NCBI GenBank assembly: GCA_037176705.1
Contig: JBAWUJ010000092.1
Coordinates: 124,001-188,000 of the forward strand
Direction of reading: 5' to 3'
Length of the DNA stretch: 64,000 nt
Origin: Molossus alvarezi
Lineage: Eukaryota > Chordata > Mammalia > Chiroptera > Molossidae
Positions 23,244 to 34,894 of this stretch are shown here, piece by piece. Position numbers and translations under genes: made by a program. Under the pieces are notes generated by a model. That model was given only the letters and a program-made list of their open reading frames with translations. It did no database searches and was not told where the DNA came from. Within the stretch, counting starts at the first letter, position 1. Each line of letters opens with the position of its first letter.

Positions 23244-24300
23244 GTGAGTTGTTGCTCCTGAAACTGTCCTTTTCTAAAGAACTGTAGGAAAAAGTCTCCA
23301 GTCAAAGGGAAGGTACTATAGCATAGAAGCCTGCAGGAAGGAGGTTGGATAAAGCAACTGGGAGACCTTAGTGCCCATAGAGTACAAGCAGGTTAAGGTG
23401 CTCTGAGCACCTAAACTTTTATGGGTGGCTGGGGAAGAAACCGGTTGATTCATTGAATTTCTGTAGTAGTACTTCTTGTCCTTTTGGCAGTTTCCTAGTC
23501 TCCCACAAATTCGAACAAGGTCCTAACCTCCGGTGCCTTATTCTTTGTCTGTGCTTTCAATTCAGGCTCCTTCCTGATCTTACATCCCTCATCAATGTGC
23601 CTCTGCCAAGCCCACAATGGTGACAATGTGACCAGGCTGTGGAGGCCAATAAGAAGTCCTGGGGAAGAAAATGAAAACATGGCTCAGAAAGGACACTCTC
23701 TTCTTGAGGACCCTGTGAGTCAGAAGGTTCCTATATATGCACATGTGTTTTGGTTGTGTGTGTGTACCAAAGAACACTTCATATTTGGAAGTGCACATAA
23801 GAGAACATTCAATATGGTTAGCTTGGACAGGACATGTGTAAACTGTGCCCCTGCACAGCAATGCTGAGAGAATCTGGATGGTCTCACACTCTGTTTGAAA
23901 GAAAGAGGAAGGAATAACCTGTGGAACATTCACAGTGCACATGTCCCACACCTGGACATTGACCTAAGAGAATTACTGAAGAAGCAGGAGAGCTTTTTTC
24001 TTCTCTGCGTTGTTTCTATGAGAGGAAATGCAGTAGTGTTAAGTAGATGACCTCACAAAAGCTGTTGAATGGGCAAATCCTAGAATTCCCACATTGGGGC
24101 AGAGAAGCAGGGCTATGAAATTAGAGACAAGGGTCCAGATGCCTTAAATTTTATTCTGTTTTCTCAGGGTAATACTTGAGAATTATAGAAAGTTTTGACT
24201 GGCTTCTTGTGGCAAACCTTGTACATTGATCATGAACAGTAACTGAGTACAGTTGTGGAGAGCACACCCTGACTGTAGTACCTAAGCTGTAGGTTTTTGT
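23244..24300. other. Non-coding spacer after TSPY-like copy A
   Basis: No exon recognised. 23330-23600 matches the block at about 17700-18000 and 31230-31460. Weak similarity of 24000-24140 with 18400-18560 continues the duplicated spacer. Open frames here are short and not conserved. Confidence 0.5.
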
Positions 24301-24301
24301 T

Positions 24302-24313
24302 GTATGTATGTAT

Positions 24314-24352
<39 letters not shown>

Positions 24353-24356
24353 TTTT
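24302..24356. repeat. (ATTT)n microsatellite
   Basis: About 11 near-perfect TATT units preceded by a short TATG run. Confidence 0.95.
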
Positions 24357-25400
24357 GTCTTGGGTTCTTAGACTTATATCCGTTTTGTCAAACAGTTGTG
24401 TCTGAAGCACAGAACACCTGAACTGGAAGAGAACTCATTGTATTTCACCTTGGGAGCATGGCATGGCTTTCTGCATATCAGTTTACACAGTCTTACATTG
24501 CTCTTGTTGAAACCTGCATAGCCTCTGGAAAGAATTCAGGATTATCTAGATTCAAAGCAAAAATAAACCATCGCTGCTTTTCTGCTTGTGGTCAGCTGGG
24601 ATGGAAATAGTGTGTGGGCCCCCAACATTAACACTCAGAGTAGAGACAAAAAAGCCTAATTGTTTCAACAACAAATTTGGGGGCACAATCCCATTTCCTG
24701 TGTGAACAGACCCAAATGCCTGCAGGTGTATCAGGGACTAGAAAGCACCTGTTTGAATTCAAACACTGCAGAGTACCCTGAGCTGGTGCTGCCATGGTAG
24801 CAAGCAAGAGAGAGCTCTCTCAGTGCTGCTCTCAAAGGGGTCATGGAACCTGGCATTGTGCTAAATCATAGCTTTAAAGGAGACACGGGTGTCTTCAGAT
24901 GCCTTAGGAAGGATCCTACAAGAGGTGGGACCACTGCGTTTGAATTCTTTTGGTCACCAGAACAAATGCCCATGGCTGAAGGAACAGCTGTTTTCATTAC
25001 TGACCAAGTCTTTGTAATGGAGCTGTCCTGTCCCTGGCCATGTGGATCAGCTAGTTGGAGCGCAGAGGTTTCACTCTCATATCTAATTTCTTTCAGTCCT
25101 CTGGGTGGGTCTCTCTCAACCCTTCTCCTGAGAAATATCTATGACATAGTAAAAGGACTGGGGCCTATTAGCACGCAGGCCAACTCTTATCTGCACTGGA
25201 GATACTTTCTGGCTGTTGCTGACCCCAGCGCAGGCAGGGGTGAGAAACACGAGGGCAAGGACACACCGCAAAGTGCACAGAAACCAAGGGCAGAGCGAAC
25301 GACAGAAACCAGAGAGGAAGCAGGAGTATTTTCCTTGTCCTGGTTCCCTGAGCTTTGCACTCTGCCAGGATAGAGGATTGGGGCCATCCTGACACAGTCT
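24357..25400. other. Duplicated spacer upstream of TSPY-like copy B
   Basis: 24600-25050 is homologous to 19330-19700 (GCTCTCAAA.GGG.CAT, ATTGTGCT.., TTTGGTCACC). The 176-codon frame 24843-25373 is not shared with the paralogous copy and resembles no family I know, so I do not call it a gene. Confidence 0.5.
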
Positions 25401-25639
25401 TCCCCTGCCTGCACCTTGGACCTCAACTACCCGATGTGCCTCTTACTGCCCAGGACGCTCACCCTGTCTGTTCCCAGGGTCACTGAGGACCAGGGGCAGA
25501 GTGAGGCAGGAAACCACTGGACTGGGAAACGGTGGGTAGATGCAGTGTGAACAGCAGACGTCGCAGGAAGGCCAGCGGTGTGGAGGGAGGACGGCCTTCC
25601 CCAGGGATTCTGGGCTCCTGGGAGAAGGAGGCAGCCTCC

Positions 25640-25760
25640 CTGCAAGGCGGGGCTGTGTGGAGTGACGCCCACTGAGCGCACTCTGATTGGAAGAGACTTC
25701 ACAGAGCCTGTTGAATGGGACAGACCTCGGGGCGTGGCCAGCTTGATTACTGTTCCATGT
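25640..25760 (+). promoter_or_regulatory. Possible TSPY-like copy B promoter
   Basis: A locally GC-richer stretch with an inverted CCAAT box (ATTGG, 25686-25690) and a GC/CACCC-type box (GGGGCGTGGC, 25729-25738). These lie about 0.5-1 kb before the recognisable exon 1. No TATA box is evident. The assignment rests on position and motifs only. Confidence 0.3.
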
Positions 25761-26213
25761 GCCGACCTCACAATCTCAATTGCATTTGCCTGGATTCACG
25801 GTTTGGTTACAGCAAGGACCTGGATCTGGACACAGGCAGCAGCGCAGGCAGTGGATCTCGCAGGCACCTGCTTCCAGGTTCCGAGGACATTAGGGGCGTT
25901 GGCACCATAAAGGAAGGCCCGAGTGGGACTGAGCAGGGTCTTTTCATGTCCAACTTTGTGCAGGGAGGTGGTGAGGCCCAGGAGCTGAGGGTAGAGGCGG
26001 TACTGAGGGGACAGTGGTTGCTGGAGCTGGAGGCAGGAGTTGGAGCTGGGGACAAGGGAAGCTGGGTTGGTGGCCACAGAGGAGGTTTGGCCCCACCTGG
26101 AGCTGGGAAGGCAGAAGGAGGTGTTGTCTGAGGAGGGCTTTGTGCAGAAGTAGGGTGAGGCTCAGCAGGGACCTGAGTGTGAGGAGCCCTGATAATAGGA
26201 GAGGGTCCAGTAG

Positions 26214-28046
26214 GGGGAGTTGGTGTCAGGGCAGCACTTTGTCTTGGAGCAGCAGGGCCTCAGTTTGGCAGTGCAGTGGGTGGCAGCTCGTGGCATGCTG
26301 GGGGAAGGGGAGGAGGTTTTTTTAGACCTGGGGCTGGGGAGGCAGGGGGACTTGATGCATGGAGAGCTGTTGCAGGTGGAGAAGGAGGATGAGGTCATTC
26401 TGTATCCAAAAAGTGAGGAGCAGAGGGAGGAGAAGGAGGCCTGTTAGGGGAAATTAATAGCTGAGAAGCAGACTGTCCTGGATGGGGAAGACATCGTGAA
26501 GATTGCAGAGATGCGAGGTGAGGGGCAACCGGAATCAGAGGCTGACACAAAGCCGCAAGAAGATAAGTCCGAGGAGCGGAAGCAGGACGAGTGTGGGCAG
26601 GGTGGGCAGTGCACCTTGTTCCAGCTGGAGGGGCTCCAGGCCCTTCAGTCAGAGATGGAGCCTGTAAATGAGCAAGCCAGCAAGTCCTCCTGGCTCAAGT
26701 GCAGGACAGGGCAGAGGCCCAGGACTTACCTAGAACTGAGAAGCACCCATATTGAGCACATCCCTGGATTCTGGGCCAAAGCTGTATCCTTCAGGCTGTA
26801 ATGAGGTGTCCACAATGCAGCTCTGCCAGTGCAGGAGAAAGGGATCAGTGAGGACTGTTCAGACGCAAAAGACACATCAGAGAGAAACTTGGTGTAGACC
26901 ACAGTCTGGCCCAGACCTTGAGTTGTTTTATATCTTGTATAGCACCCCAAAACATAGTGCAGGGGCTAGGTTCCACATCAGATGCAGGAACAAAGCAGGT
27001 CTGAATGTGAACCTTCTGAGTCAGAGTCAGAAAAAGTGGGGTGGGCAGAGGCAACCATATTGTATTCTGCCCAGCCAGCAGCACAAAGGATCAGGTGGAA
27101 ATCTTGGTGTGTCAGGCAAGAGATTTGGACTGTGTTGGTGTCAATCCTTGCAGGCATCAAGATTCATTGTGCTTCTTTTGGCCTTGTGTGGAAGACGGGG
27201 CATGAGGCATGGAGAATTCAGGGAAAGCAAGGCTGTTCCCTAGTTATGGCCCATTTTCTAGCCATTTCACATGCAGAATGTGGTACGCAGCCTCCTTGAC
27301 CCAAAGCAGTTTGTCAGCCACCTGGAACTGTCAGCCATGATCTGTGAGCAAGATGAAAAGATGCTCAGCCACATGATCAATTTGAAGGTCAGCCTGGGGT
27401 TACAGAGACAGGGGAGGAAAGCAGAGTGGAAAATTGACCGTATCCTTGCAAACTGGAGAAAGTGTGTGTCCCCATTACAAATTTTACCCTCCTGATGCAC
27501 TTTTATTCTACAGGTGGAGGAAGTCAGGCACGCCAGTGATTGCTTCAAGATTTTGTTGTTCTTTCACAATAACCCCTATTTCTGCAATAATGAGATTGTG
27601 AAGAAGTATCTCACACTCTCCAAGGTAAGAGGAGGCTGCCTGCATGGGTGGCAACAGGGAGTGGGTTGAGGTTGAAAGGGCATGCATCCATTATCACATA
27701 CACATCTTTCTGCAGGATACATGGTGTCCCACTGCACTCCCATTCAGTGGTCCCAGCATTATGAAAGAGAGGTCTACCGGTGCTGGCACCAAAACAGCAG
27801 CCTGAACTTCAACTGGTTCTTCGACCACAACGTGGCTGGATGCAGCAGGATTGTGGAGGTGGGGCCTCACCTGCATGCCACAATGGTGCTGCTGTGTTCT
27901 TTAGCTGCTTGAGTTGACATTCAAAGTCCAGCCTTATTCTGACCATCTGTGTTCTTTCAACCAGATCATCATAAAGGACCTGTGGCACAATCCTTTGAAG
28001 TACTATGTGAGGATGATTGCTTCAGGTGAGGGGAGGAGTTTGACAG
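26214..28046 (+). pseudogene. TSPY: TSPY-like gene copy B, best preserved, probably broken
   Basis: Exon 1: the frame from 26214 to 26783 is open except for TAG at 26445-26447. TAG at 26211-26213 closes it upstream. It is acidic and ends with LEGLQALQSEMEPVNEQAS..HIEHIPGFWAKA before GTATCC. This matches the TSPY/SET segment ELEPVN..IP.FW. Exon 2 (27277-27387, 111 bases): ELSAMICEQDEKMLSHMINL, donor GTCAGC. Exon 3 (27514-27624, 111 bases): VEEVRHASDCFKILLFFHNN, donor GTAAGA. Exon 4 (27716-27858): STPI-like CTPIQW, then [16 protein letters not shown], one Phe fewer than the usual NFFNWF. Exon 5 (27965-28046): KDLWHNPLKYYVRM, donor GTGAGG. Joining exon 3 to exon 4 leaves the frame one base out of step, whereas the same junction in copy A is in phase. 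The in-frame stop plus the slip argue for a pseudogene. Exon 6 and a poly-A site were not identified. Confidence 0.78.
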
Positions 28047-28649
28047 GTGAGGAGGTCCCAGCTAGGGTCTCAACCTTGCCATGCCAAATCGCTGGCACAT
28101 TTCTTTTCCACATGGACACATTGAGGCTGAGAGAAATAGAACCTGTGTCCTCAAGTTTTCAGAGTGTCACCAGATTACAGGAAGTCTTGATAACTGCATT
28201 GCCATTCAGACACTTACTGAGGAAGTTTAAGTATGATGAGGGAGTGGGCATTCCAATTGCTCTTTAAATAACAGCACACTCATTGTCCTGATCCTCAGGA
28301 CTCTCATTCTAGATCACCCAAATCTCTCCCCCCAGGCCACATTCCCCTCTAGAAGTAGAGTTTTGCCTTATGTTCTTTCTGCCTCCCTTCCACCAATAGC
28401 CGATGTCTTCATTATAAAAATATATACACTGCTCTGCCCCTGTTATTTCTCCTGATCATGACAGGTGTTTTCACTTTCTTTCTGTGCCCCATTCCTGTAG
28501 TGTCCACTTAGAATACTGTTAACTATAAATTGCTTGAGATTGAGCGTGTTGAAAATAGGACTGCAGGAAATTTCAGAAATCCCATTGGCAGCATTGACAC
28601 TATGTTCCTGTTATGGCCCCGAAATCATGAAGATGATGATGATGATAAT
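28047..28649 (+). repeat. Duplicated 3' flank of TSPY-like copy B
   Basis: Collinear with about 32068-32660 downstream of exon 5 of copy D: TCTCAACCTTGCC, GAGAAATAGA.CCTGT, GTGTCA..A...TACA.GAAGTCT, GTGCCC..TCCTGTAG and a (GAT)n run at the end (28627-28649; 32617-32659). If exon 6 exists it should lie in this block or beyond, but I could not recognise it. Confidence 0.7.
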
Positions 28650-28878
28650 GTTGATTTTTAAATCCTCACCAAAGATAATATTTCATTTTCCTGCAGATAG
28701 AGTGGGAGAGACATAGGTAAACAGGGAGAGAAACCAATGTGTGGATCGCATAGATTTAATGCCTCCCACAGGACTCCACTGAACCTCAACTGACTTATCT
28801 AACCTTGACCGGACTCAAACTCATGAGTCTTTAATATGAAGTGTACACTCTAACTCCAGAGCTCATTAGCCAGAGCTC
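28650..28878 (-). mobile_element. VES-type SINE
   Basis: Tail ATCCTCACCAAAGAT, GATAGAGTGGGAGAGAC, and a degraded tRNA-like end. A truncated SINE start of the same kind sits at the equivalent place at 32660-32715, so insertion predates the duplication. Confidence 0.75.
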
Positions 28879-29329
28879 AAATGATTATGAAATACTCCTC
28901 TGCAGTGCTCAGAGTAGAGGTTATTTTGTGCGTTGTGTTCAGGGAACATCCCATATTTGAGATGAATATGCAGTATCATCCAGTTTATTTCAAATGTTAG
29001 TAGAGCACATAAGATGTTTTAGAAGAAAAAGTGTGTTTTCAACCAAACTTGTTTTATTCCACAGGAAATAATTGAAGAGAATCCTCGTGGCATGGCATTC
29101 AGACACCAAACATAGAAAGTCAGCATAATATGGAAACATAAATAAAAAGCAACATTGTGTGTGCCTGTGTGTGGCTTGTGCATGGCTTTGGGAAGATTCC
29201 ACAAACACTCTTCAATTACCTGCCTGGCAATGCCCAGTCCCTCTGAAAGCTGGGTCTGTTATGTTTCAGAAGTAGATACGTTCTTTTGATGCTCCAAGTT
29301 CTCCAGGGCCCACACTCTACTGAGACCTC
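28879..29329. other. Unique spacer, nothing recognised
   Basis: No repeat family or exon is identified. Confidence 0.4.
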
Positions 29330-29900
29330 ACATTACCTGCTCCCCTGTGACACCCTCTGGCTCCACTGCCCATATTCCACTGTGACACCAAATGGTTTCC
29401 ACTATCTTTTTCAGCATGACACCCCAACGTTTCACAGCCCATCTTCCACTTTGACAACATAGAAGTTTTATTGCACACTGTCCTCCCTGAATCTCTGGGC
29501 TCCCACCATTCACAGTTCAACATATCACCATGTCCTTTCTCCTTACACCAATCTACTGTGACAGACTAGGGTAAGTGTCCAAACTCCACATTTTTCCCCC
29601 CATACACTGTCAGATATTAGCATATGCAATGCCAAAACTCCACTTTTATAACCGGTGGGTGCCAACACATACAATTGACCATGACATCCCAGAGATTCCA
29701 TGGCACACACCCCTCTGTGATCCCAAGGGTTCCCCATGTGGATATGCCCAGTTCATAGCACTGGGGTCCCATGGAACACACTGCAGTCTAACACCTCCTT
29801 ACCTCCCACACTCATACCCACTGTGACACTCCAGGGCTCCCACTGCACACTTTTCTTTCTGACACCTCAGGGTTCATACTCTTCAACTCCACAGTGATTC
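29330..29900. repeat. Diverged minisatellite, about 50-60 base unit
   Basis: Variants of 'CCACTGTGACACC..' followed by 'GG.TCCCA.TGCACAC' recur about ten times: for example CCCTGTGACACCC, CCACTGTGACACCA, CAGCATGACACCCC, CCACTTTGACAAC, CTACTGTGACAG, CCATGACATCCC, CTCTGTGATCCC, CCCACTGTGACACTCC and CTTTCTGACACC. Units vary in length and sequence. Open frames on both strands here are by-products of the repeat. Confidence 0.65.
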
Positions 29901-30195
29901 CTGAGTAACACGGAAAGAGACATGAATTAGCTCAACATGTGATTGTATGCTCAGGTTATTTGACCAGAAATATGCTTTTTAAAAATAGATCAATGATGAA
30001 GAGCTGTTGAACCACCAGTTGACAGAATTCCTCAGGTGTGGCCAAGAACCAGATGTATGGAGATAGGGATGAGGTATGGCAGGCCTTAACTTTTAGTTCC
30101 TTATTTTGCAGATATTATCTGGAATGATGAAGCAAGAACAGACTGACCTTTGATTTACAATCTTTTCCCCTGGTCATGTGAAAGACAATATTTCT
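29901..30195. other. Spacer, nothing recognised
   Basis: No exon or repeat identified. Confidence 0.4.
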
Positions 30196-30452
30196 TAACT
30201 ATAATCCTCACCTCAGCATACTTTTCCATATATCTTCAGATTGAGTGACGGGGAAGATAGAGACACAGAGAGAGTGAGAAACATCAATGTAAATGCAACA
30301 CATCCATTGTCGGCCTTCCACAGCACCCCTACCAGGCTCGAGTACTGAACGGCAACTGACGTACAGGACCTTGATCTAAATTAATACTGTGACTCTGTGT
30401 TTCATAGTCCAATGGTCGAACCACTGAGCCAAACTGGCAAATGCTGAGAGAC
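30196..30452 (-). mobile_element. VES-type SINE
   Basis: Tail ATCCTCACCTCAGCAT, GAGAGAGTGAGAAACATC, and a tRNA-like end CGAACCACTGAGCCAAACTGGC. Confidence 0.8.
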
Positions 30453-31980
30453 ACTTTTAAGAGTCCTGAATCTATGGGTGGCACAGGAGCTCCTGACTCC
30501 TACATTTTTATTTTCTTTGCTTCAGGTTCAATATGACTATGACATCTGCCATTGATATGACAGAACACCAGAGATGGTTTAGGTTGGCATGTCTGCTAAT
30601 GCAGAAGCTATGGCAGTGTCATGTAATGAGAAAAGTTTGTAGTCAGAGCTGCCTGCCCTGTGTGGGGCAGGCTTGCAAGAAAATGTTTAGGTTGGGGGTG
30701 TGACCTGTGCTGTTACAGCATGGAGTGTGCTAGGCATGGTGTATGTAAATTGGGGATCACTGCAGCTCCCCGAATCAGCCATCTACAAAAGATACAAATT
30801 CAAATGTCTGACAACGGATTAAAACCTTAACCACTTGAACTACATAAGCCAATTCAAATGTTTAACAGTTGAGAAAAACACTAAACAGTTTATTTTCTTC
30901 TGAAGCAATAATTAAATCTACTATGCAAAGGACACCTGCACATGAGCTAATCCTGATATTTTTTAAAGTTGTCCAGACTGCCATGGTTTTCTCCATACAC
31001 TCTGGCACCTTGTCATGGATCTCCTCAAAACCACATTTCCCTGTAGCCATAACTGAAGGGTGCAGGTCTCAGAGGTGGGAGCAGGGAGGAGCACATTTGA
31101 CAAGGAGCTTACATGTGCAGGTTTGAAAGGTAAGTAGCTGTACTTGCGTATGTCTTTTCTAAAGTCAATGTAAAAACTATGGCTCAGGTGTATTTGGCAT
31201 TACCCTCGGGCAATAGGGAGTGGGTGTGAGAATTGAAAAGGGAATGAGGGAGGTCTTAGTGCCCACAGAAAATGATCCCCTGGTGGAGCCCTGAGCACTT
31301 ACGCTTTTGGAAGGATGGCCTGGAGCACTCTCAAGAAAAATGGTTTTTCACCAGGTTTTGTCCCTGAGTTTCTGATATAGTATTTTTTGGCTTGGACACC
31401 TCCCTAGGCCTGTTGCCACTGCTGGAAAACTCCTTTCCTCTCATACTTCATCCTTTTGTGATTCCAATTCAGGTTCTTGATGCATGTAGTCAGCTCTCTG
31501 TAGCCACACATCTAGCACTTATTGTCCTCAGCTCCTATTTTTCCAGATGTGAAATTCTGCACATTGGAGTAGTGTCCCTTCACATGACCTGAGATTGATT
31601 CTCCACCCTGCTTGGGAACCATTAGAGGGATTACTAGGCTCCTGAGTTCTTGCTTTTCTGCTTCTTTCAAACTTGGGGAGCCCACACATGACAACTGGAG
31701 GGACAGGGGTAATGGTTTCTCTGTGTAATCACTGTCCCAGTCCTCCTCCTATCCTGGGCCCTCATAGTCACAGTACCTGATGGGCAGCCCTTCACACACA
31801 TCTGTTTGCCCCTCTGGGTATATGTAACTGTTCCTCCTCACCATCAGGCTTGGAGCAGGGAAGGCCTGCCCAGTGCTGCCAGCTCAGTGCTACACCTTCC
31901 CCTGCCAGCCTCATAGCTGCTCCAGCTCCAGTTCACTGCAACACAAAGGCCTTATTCAGGCCAGCTCTGTTCTTTCTACC
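30453..31980 (+). repeat. Duplicated flanking blocks of the TSPY-like cluster, second set
   Basis: 30640-30760 resembles 18840-18960 (GTGGGGC.GGCTTGCAA). 31100-31460 resembles 17580-17960 and 23340-23590. 31470-31960 resembles 16500-16960. No coding exon is recognised before exon 5 of copy D at 31983. Confidence 0.6.
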
Positions 31981-31982
31981 AG

Positions 31983-32067
31983 ATCTTCACAAAGGACCTG
32001 TGGAGTGATCTCCTGAAGTACTATGTGAAAATCATTGCACCTGGAGAGAAGAGAGAGACCAGGACAG
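31983..32067 (+). pseudogene. TSPY: TSPY-like exon 5 (copy D)
   Basis: A polypyrimidine acceptor TTCTTTCTACCAG precedes an open 85-base exon reading KDLWSDLLKYYVKIIAPGEK and RETRT, then a GTGAGG donor. It aligns along its whole length with copy B exon 5, and the flanks align too. Exons 1-4 are not found upstream; duplicated non-coding blocks lie there instead. It is therefore an isolated remnant. Confidence 0.75.
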
Positions 32068-32719
32068 GTGAGGAGTTCCCAGCTGGTCTCTCAACCTTGC
32101 CTTGCCCAGTAGCTGGAACATGTTTTTTTTCATATGGCAACATTTAGGCTGCGAGAAATAGAGCCTGTTCCCTCAGGTCGTCAGGGTGTCATGATGATAC
32201 AAGAAGTCTGGAGAACTGTATTACCATTCAGATACCTGCTGAGGAAACTTAAGGAAGATAAGGAAGTGGAGATGTCCAATATCCCTCAAAACAACAGCAC
32301 ACTCATGTCTCACTCCTTAGAACTCTTCGGCAGGCCAACAACCACACCCTCAGGCCACCTTTCCCTTCAGAAATAGATGCTTGCATCACATTCTTCCTAC
32401 CACCCTACCACAAATAGCTAGCTGCCTTTTTATAGAAAGGTGTACCTCTGCCCCAGTTACCTCTCCTGATCATCACAGCTTGGGTGTCCCAATCCTGTAG
32501 GGCCCAGGGAGAACACTGTTTATTATAAAGAGGTTGGAATGGAACATGTTGAACATATGACTGCAGAGAATTTTAGAGGTCCCAGTTGCAGCATGGACCT
32601 CCTTTTCCTGTTGAGCCGCGATGATGAGGATGATGATGATGATGATTATGATGATGATATTACTTTATTTCTCATCAAGGGAGGATATTTTTCAGTTTAT
32701 GTTTAATGGAGCAGGGACT
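32068..32719 (+). repeat. 3' flank of copy D, duplicate of copy B flank, with (GAT)n
   Basis: It parallels 28047-28700. It ends with a GAT-rich microsatellite (32617-32659) and the beginning of a SINE (32660-32715) that is cut off by exon-5-like sequence. Confidence 0.7.
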
Positions 32720-32786
32720 ATGGCACCATCCCCTGAATACTATGTGAACACAATGGCTCAGGGTGACTGGAGAGAGGAGGACATGT
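32720..32786 (+). pseudogene. TSPY: Decayed TSPY-like exon 5 (fragment E)
   Basis: GGCACCATCCCCTGAATACTATGTGA..ATGGCTCAGGGTGA follows copy B exon 5 (GGCACAATCC..TGAAGTACTATGTGAGGATG). It has a small deletion and a stop. The sequence after it (CTCAACCCTGTGTTTCCCAG) also parallels the copy B/D flank. It is the fourth exon 5 of the cluster. Confidence 0.55.
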
Positions 32787-34894
32787 GAAGAGATCCTGGC
32801 CATGCACTCAACCCTGTGTTTCCCAGACCCTGGAAATCGGTGTCTCACCTGGCCAAACTGAGTGACAAAGGAATAAAGCTGTGTCATTAAGGAATCGAGG
32901 GAGAGGATGAGTTTTAACTTTCCAGAATTGGAGTTCAATTTTGTTCAGGCTGGGGAATGGTTATTTTTAAAAATATGAGCTCAAAAAAGCTCCTTCCCTA
33001 CATGTCTCTCTAAAAAATCAATACTAATCTTTAAAAAAAAGAAATTGATATTTCATGTTTAAACTGCCTTTTGCTACAGTGGTCAATGTGAACACCAGAC
33101 AGGGAGAGGAGGGAGACACAGAGAGAAGGAAAGAGAGCTAGACAAGAAATTGGAGGAAGACTGAAGGCAAGCTAACTTGGGACACATGGAGTGAGCTCTT
33201 TTGTGAGCATTCACATCAGCCAGATCACAGGCTCCAGTGCCCCAGCCACAGGTGTTCCCTTAGTGTCCACTTGATCTCCAATACCTTAAATGTGAGACCA
33301 CCCCACTGCCCAGTTGGTGACTACTGTCTATGTCTTTGCTTACTCCTCATCCTAGGATAAGCTGATGATGTGAGAAAGAGAAATAATAGGAGGGAGAGAG
33401 ACAAAGAGAGGGGGACAGAAACAGTTTTCTTGTCTCCCGTAAGCACCCCAACCAGAAAACTAAACAAATCCTAGGTGTGATTCCAGAACTGATCTGGGAG
33501 CTGCAACCTGTGTGCTGCAGGGGACCATGCTCCAACCTATCCAACCCCAGGCCAGGGTTGTTGCTGTCCATTTCACAGGGGTAAAGGTGCCTCCATTGAA
33601 AGCGATGCAGTACACTAATTCGGTATGGGCACAGATAAGGTGAGTCTTCTGGTGCAAAGGGCATGCGTGTATACCAGAAAAGCCCCAGATAAAGTTGAGT
33701 AGTGAGGTTTTCTGAGGTTGGTGGGCCTGTGTGTGGGGGCAGGCCCAGGTGAGTAAAGGAGGGAGGAGAAGAGGAAGGTGAAGTCCTTCCTTCCTGCTGG
33801 AGTAAGTGGGAGTGGCCAGCATGGTGTGGCCAGCAAAGCTCACACTGTTTGCTCAGCAGCCTTTCAGCCAGAAGGCAACCTGAGTCTTGCTTAGAGGCCC
33901 AACTCTTGCAGTAAAAAAGTCCTCCTCAAGGACCCACATCAAGACACTAGCTACTCAGTGTGTGCTCACTGGCTCAGCAGCAGACACTTGCTGCTTCTTG
34001 CTGCTCCTTAGCAGCTGCCCAGCACAGAGCCAGGGCCACAAGGGGAGTTCTACTGAATCTGAAGACAGCAGGGCTCCCTTGGCACCGTGGGTCAGCACTG
34101 GACTTGGACGGGCCCTTCAGGTCAAAACAGGGTCAGGGATCCAAAGCACTTTGTGGGGGTGGGGCCGAGGGCACTGGGACCCTGCAAGCCAGGGTAGGTG
34201 GGGTGGCACATTGACCTCTAGCTTCAGGGTGAACTCTGAGAGTAACAGAAGCCTTGGAGTGAGGGTGAAGGCATTGCTGGGGGCAGAGCTGCTCCTGGAC
34301 ATGTGACATCTCATGCAGGTGGTGAGAGTGTTCCCTGGGGAGCAAATGTGTGCCACCAAGGAGGCAGGGGCTAAGGTATCCACAGGGGACAAGCCTGAGG
34401 AGGAGAAAAGAAGAAAGGCAGAGCCCGGTGGGACCAGCACCGGGAGTACCCAGGAGATGCTTCAGGCACTGCAGGCCCTTCAGTTATAGCTGAGCATTGA
34501 GAGAGCCCGAGCCTGCAGGGCATACATTCAAGTAAAGCACAAGGCTACTCAGAGAAGAAAGCCCATTCTTGAGTGCAGAAGGGCCATCATTCAGTGCATT
34601 CCCAGCTTCTGGCCCAAAGCTGTATAATTGACCATGGCCTTCTGGCTTGACTGTGAAACAAAGGACAGGGATTATGGGTCAAAGGAGCCTGGCCAAGGTG
34701 AAGGTTCCATTGCAGATGAAACAGCCTGCCATCCATGGTAGCACAAATCTGGGCAAGTGTAAATCTCTCATTCAGTCTCCAGGACAAAAAATACCAGCAC
34801 CGGCTACCACTGCCACAAATCACATATTAAAAGGATCCATTGTTTTTGCCAATCTAAAGTTCTTCCATTTTCTCTTTTATCCCCTGCCCACGCC

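Noticed and set aside
24843..25373. A 176-codon open frame upstream of TSPY-like copy B
   Set aside because: It starts in duplicated spacer DNA, is not conserved in the paralogous block at about 19.5 kb, has no recognisable domain, and lies in a locally GC-richer region where long chance frames are common.
30862..31050. 62-codon minus-strand frame (CGFEEIHDKVPEC) with a vague likeness to the end of a tetraspanin
   Set aside because: Only a short hydrophilic cysteine segment followed by a weak hydrophobic stretch. No second supporting motif, and it lies in duplicated spacer. A protein search would decide.
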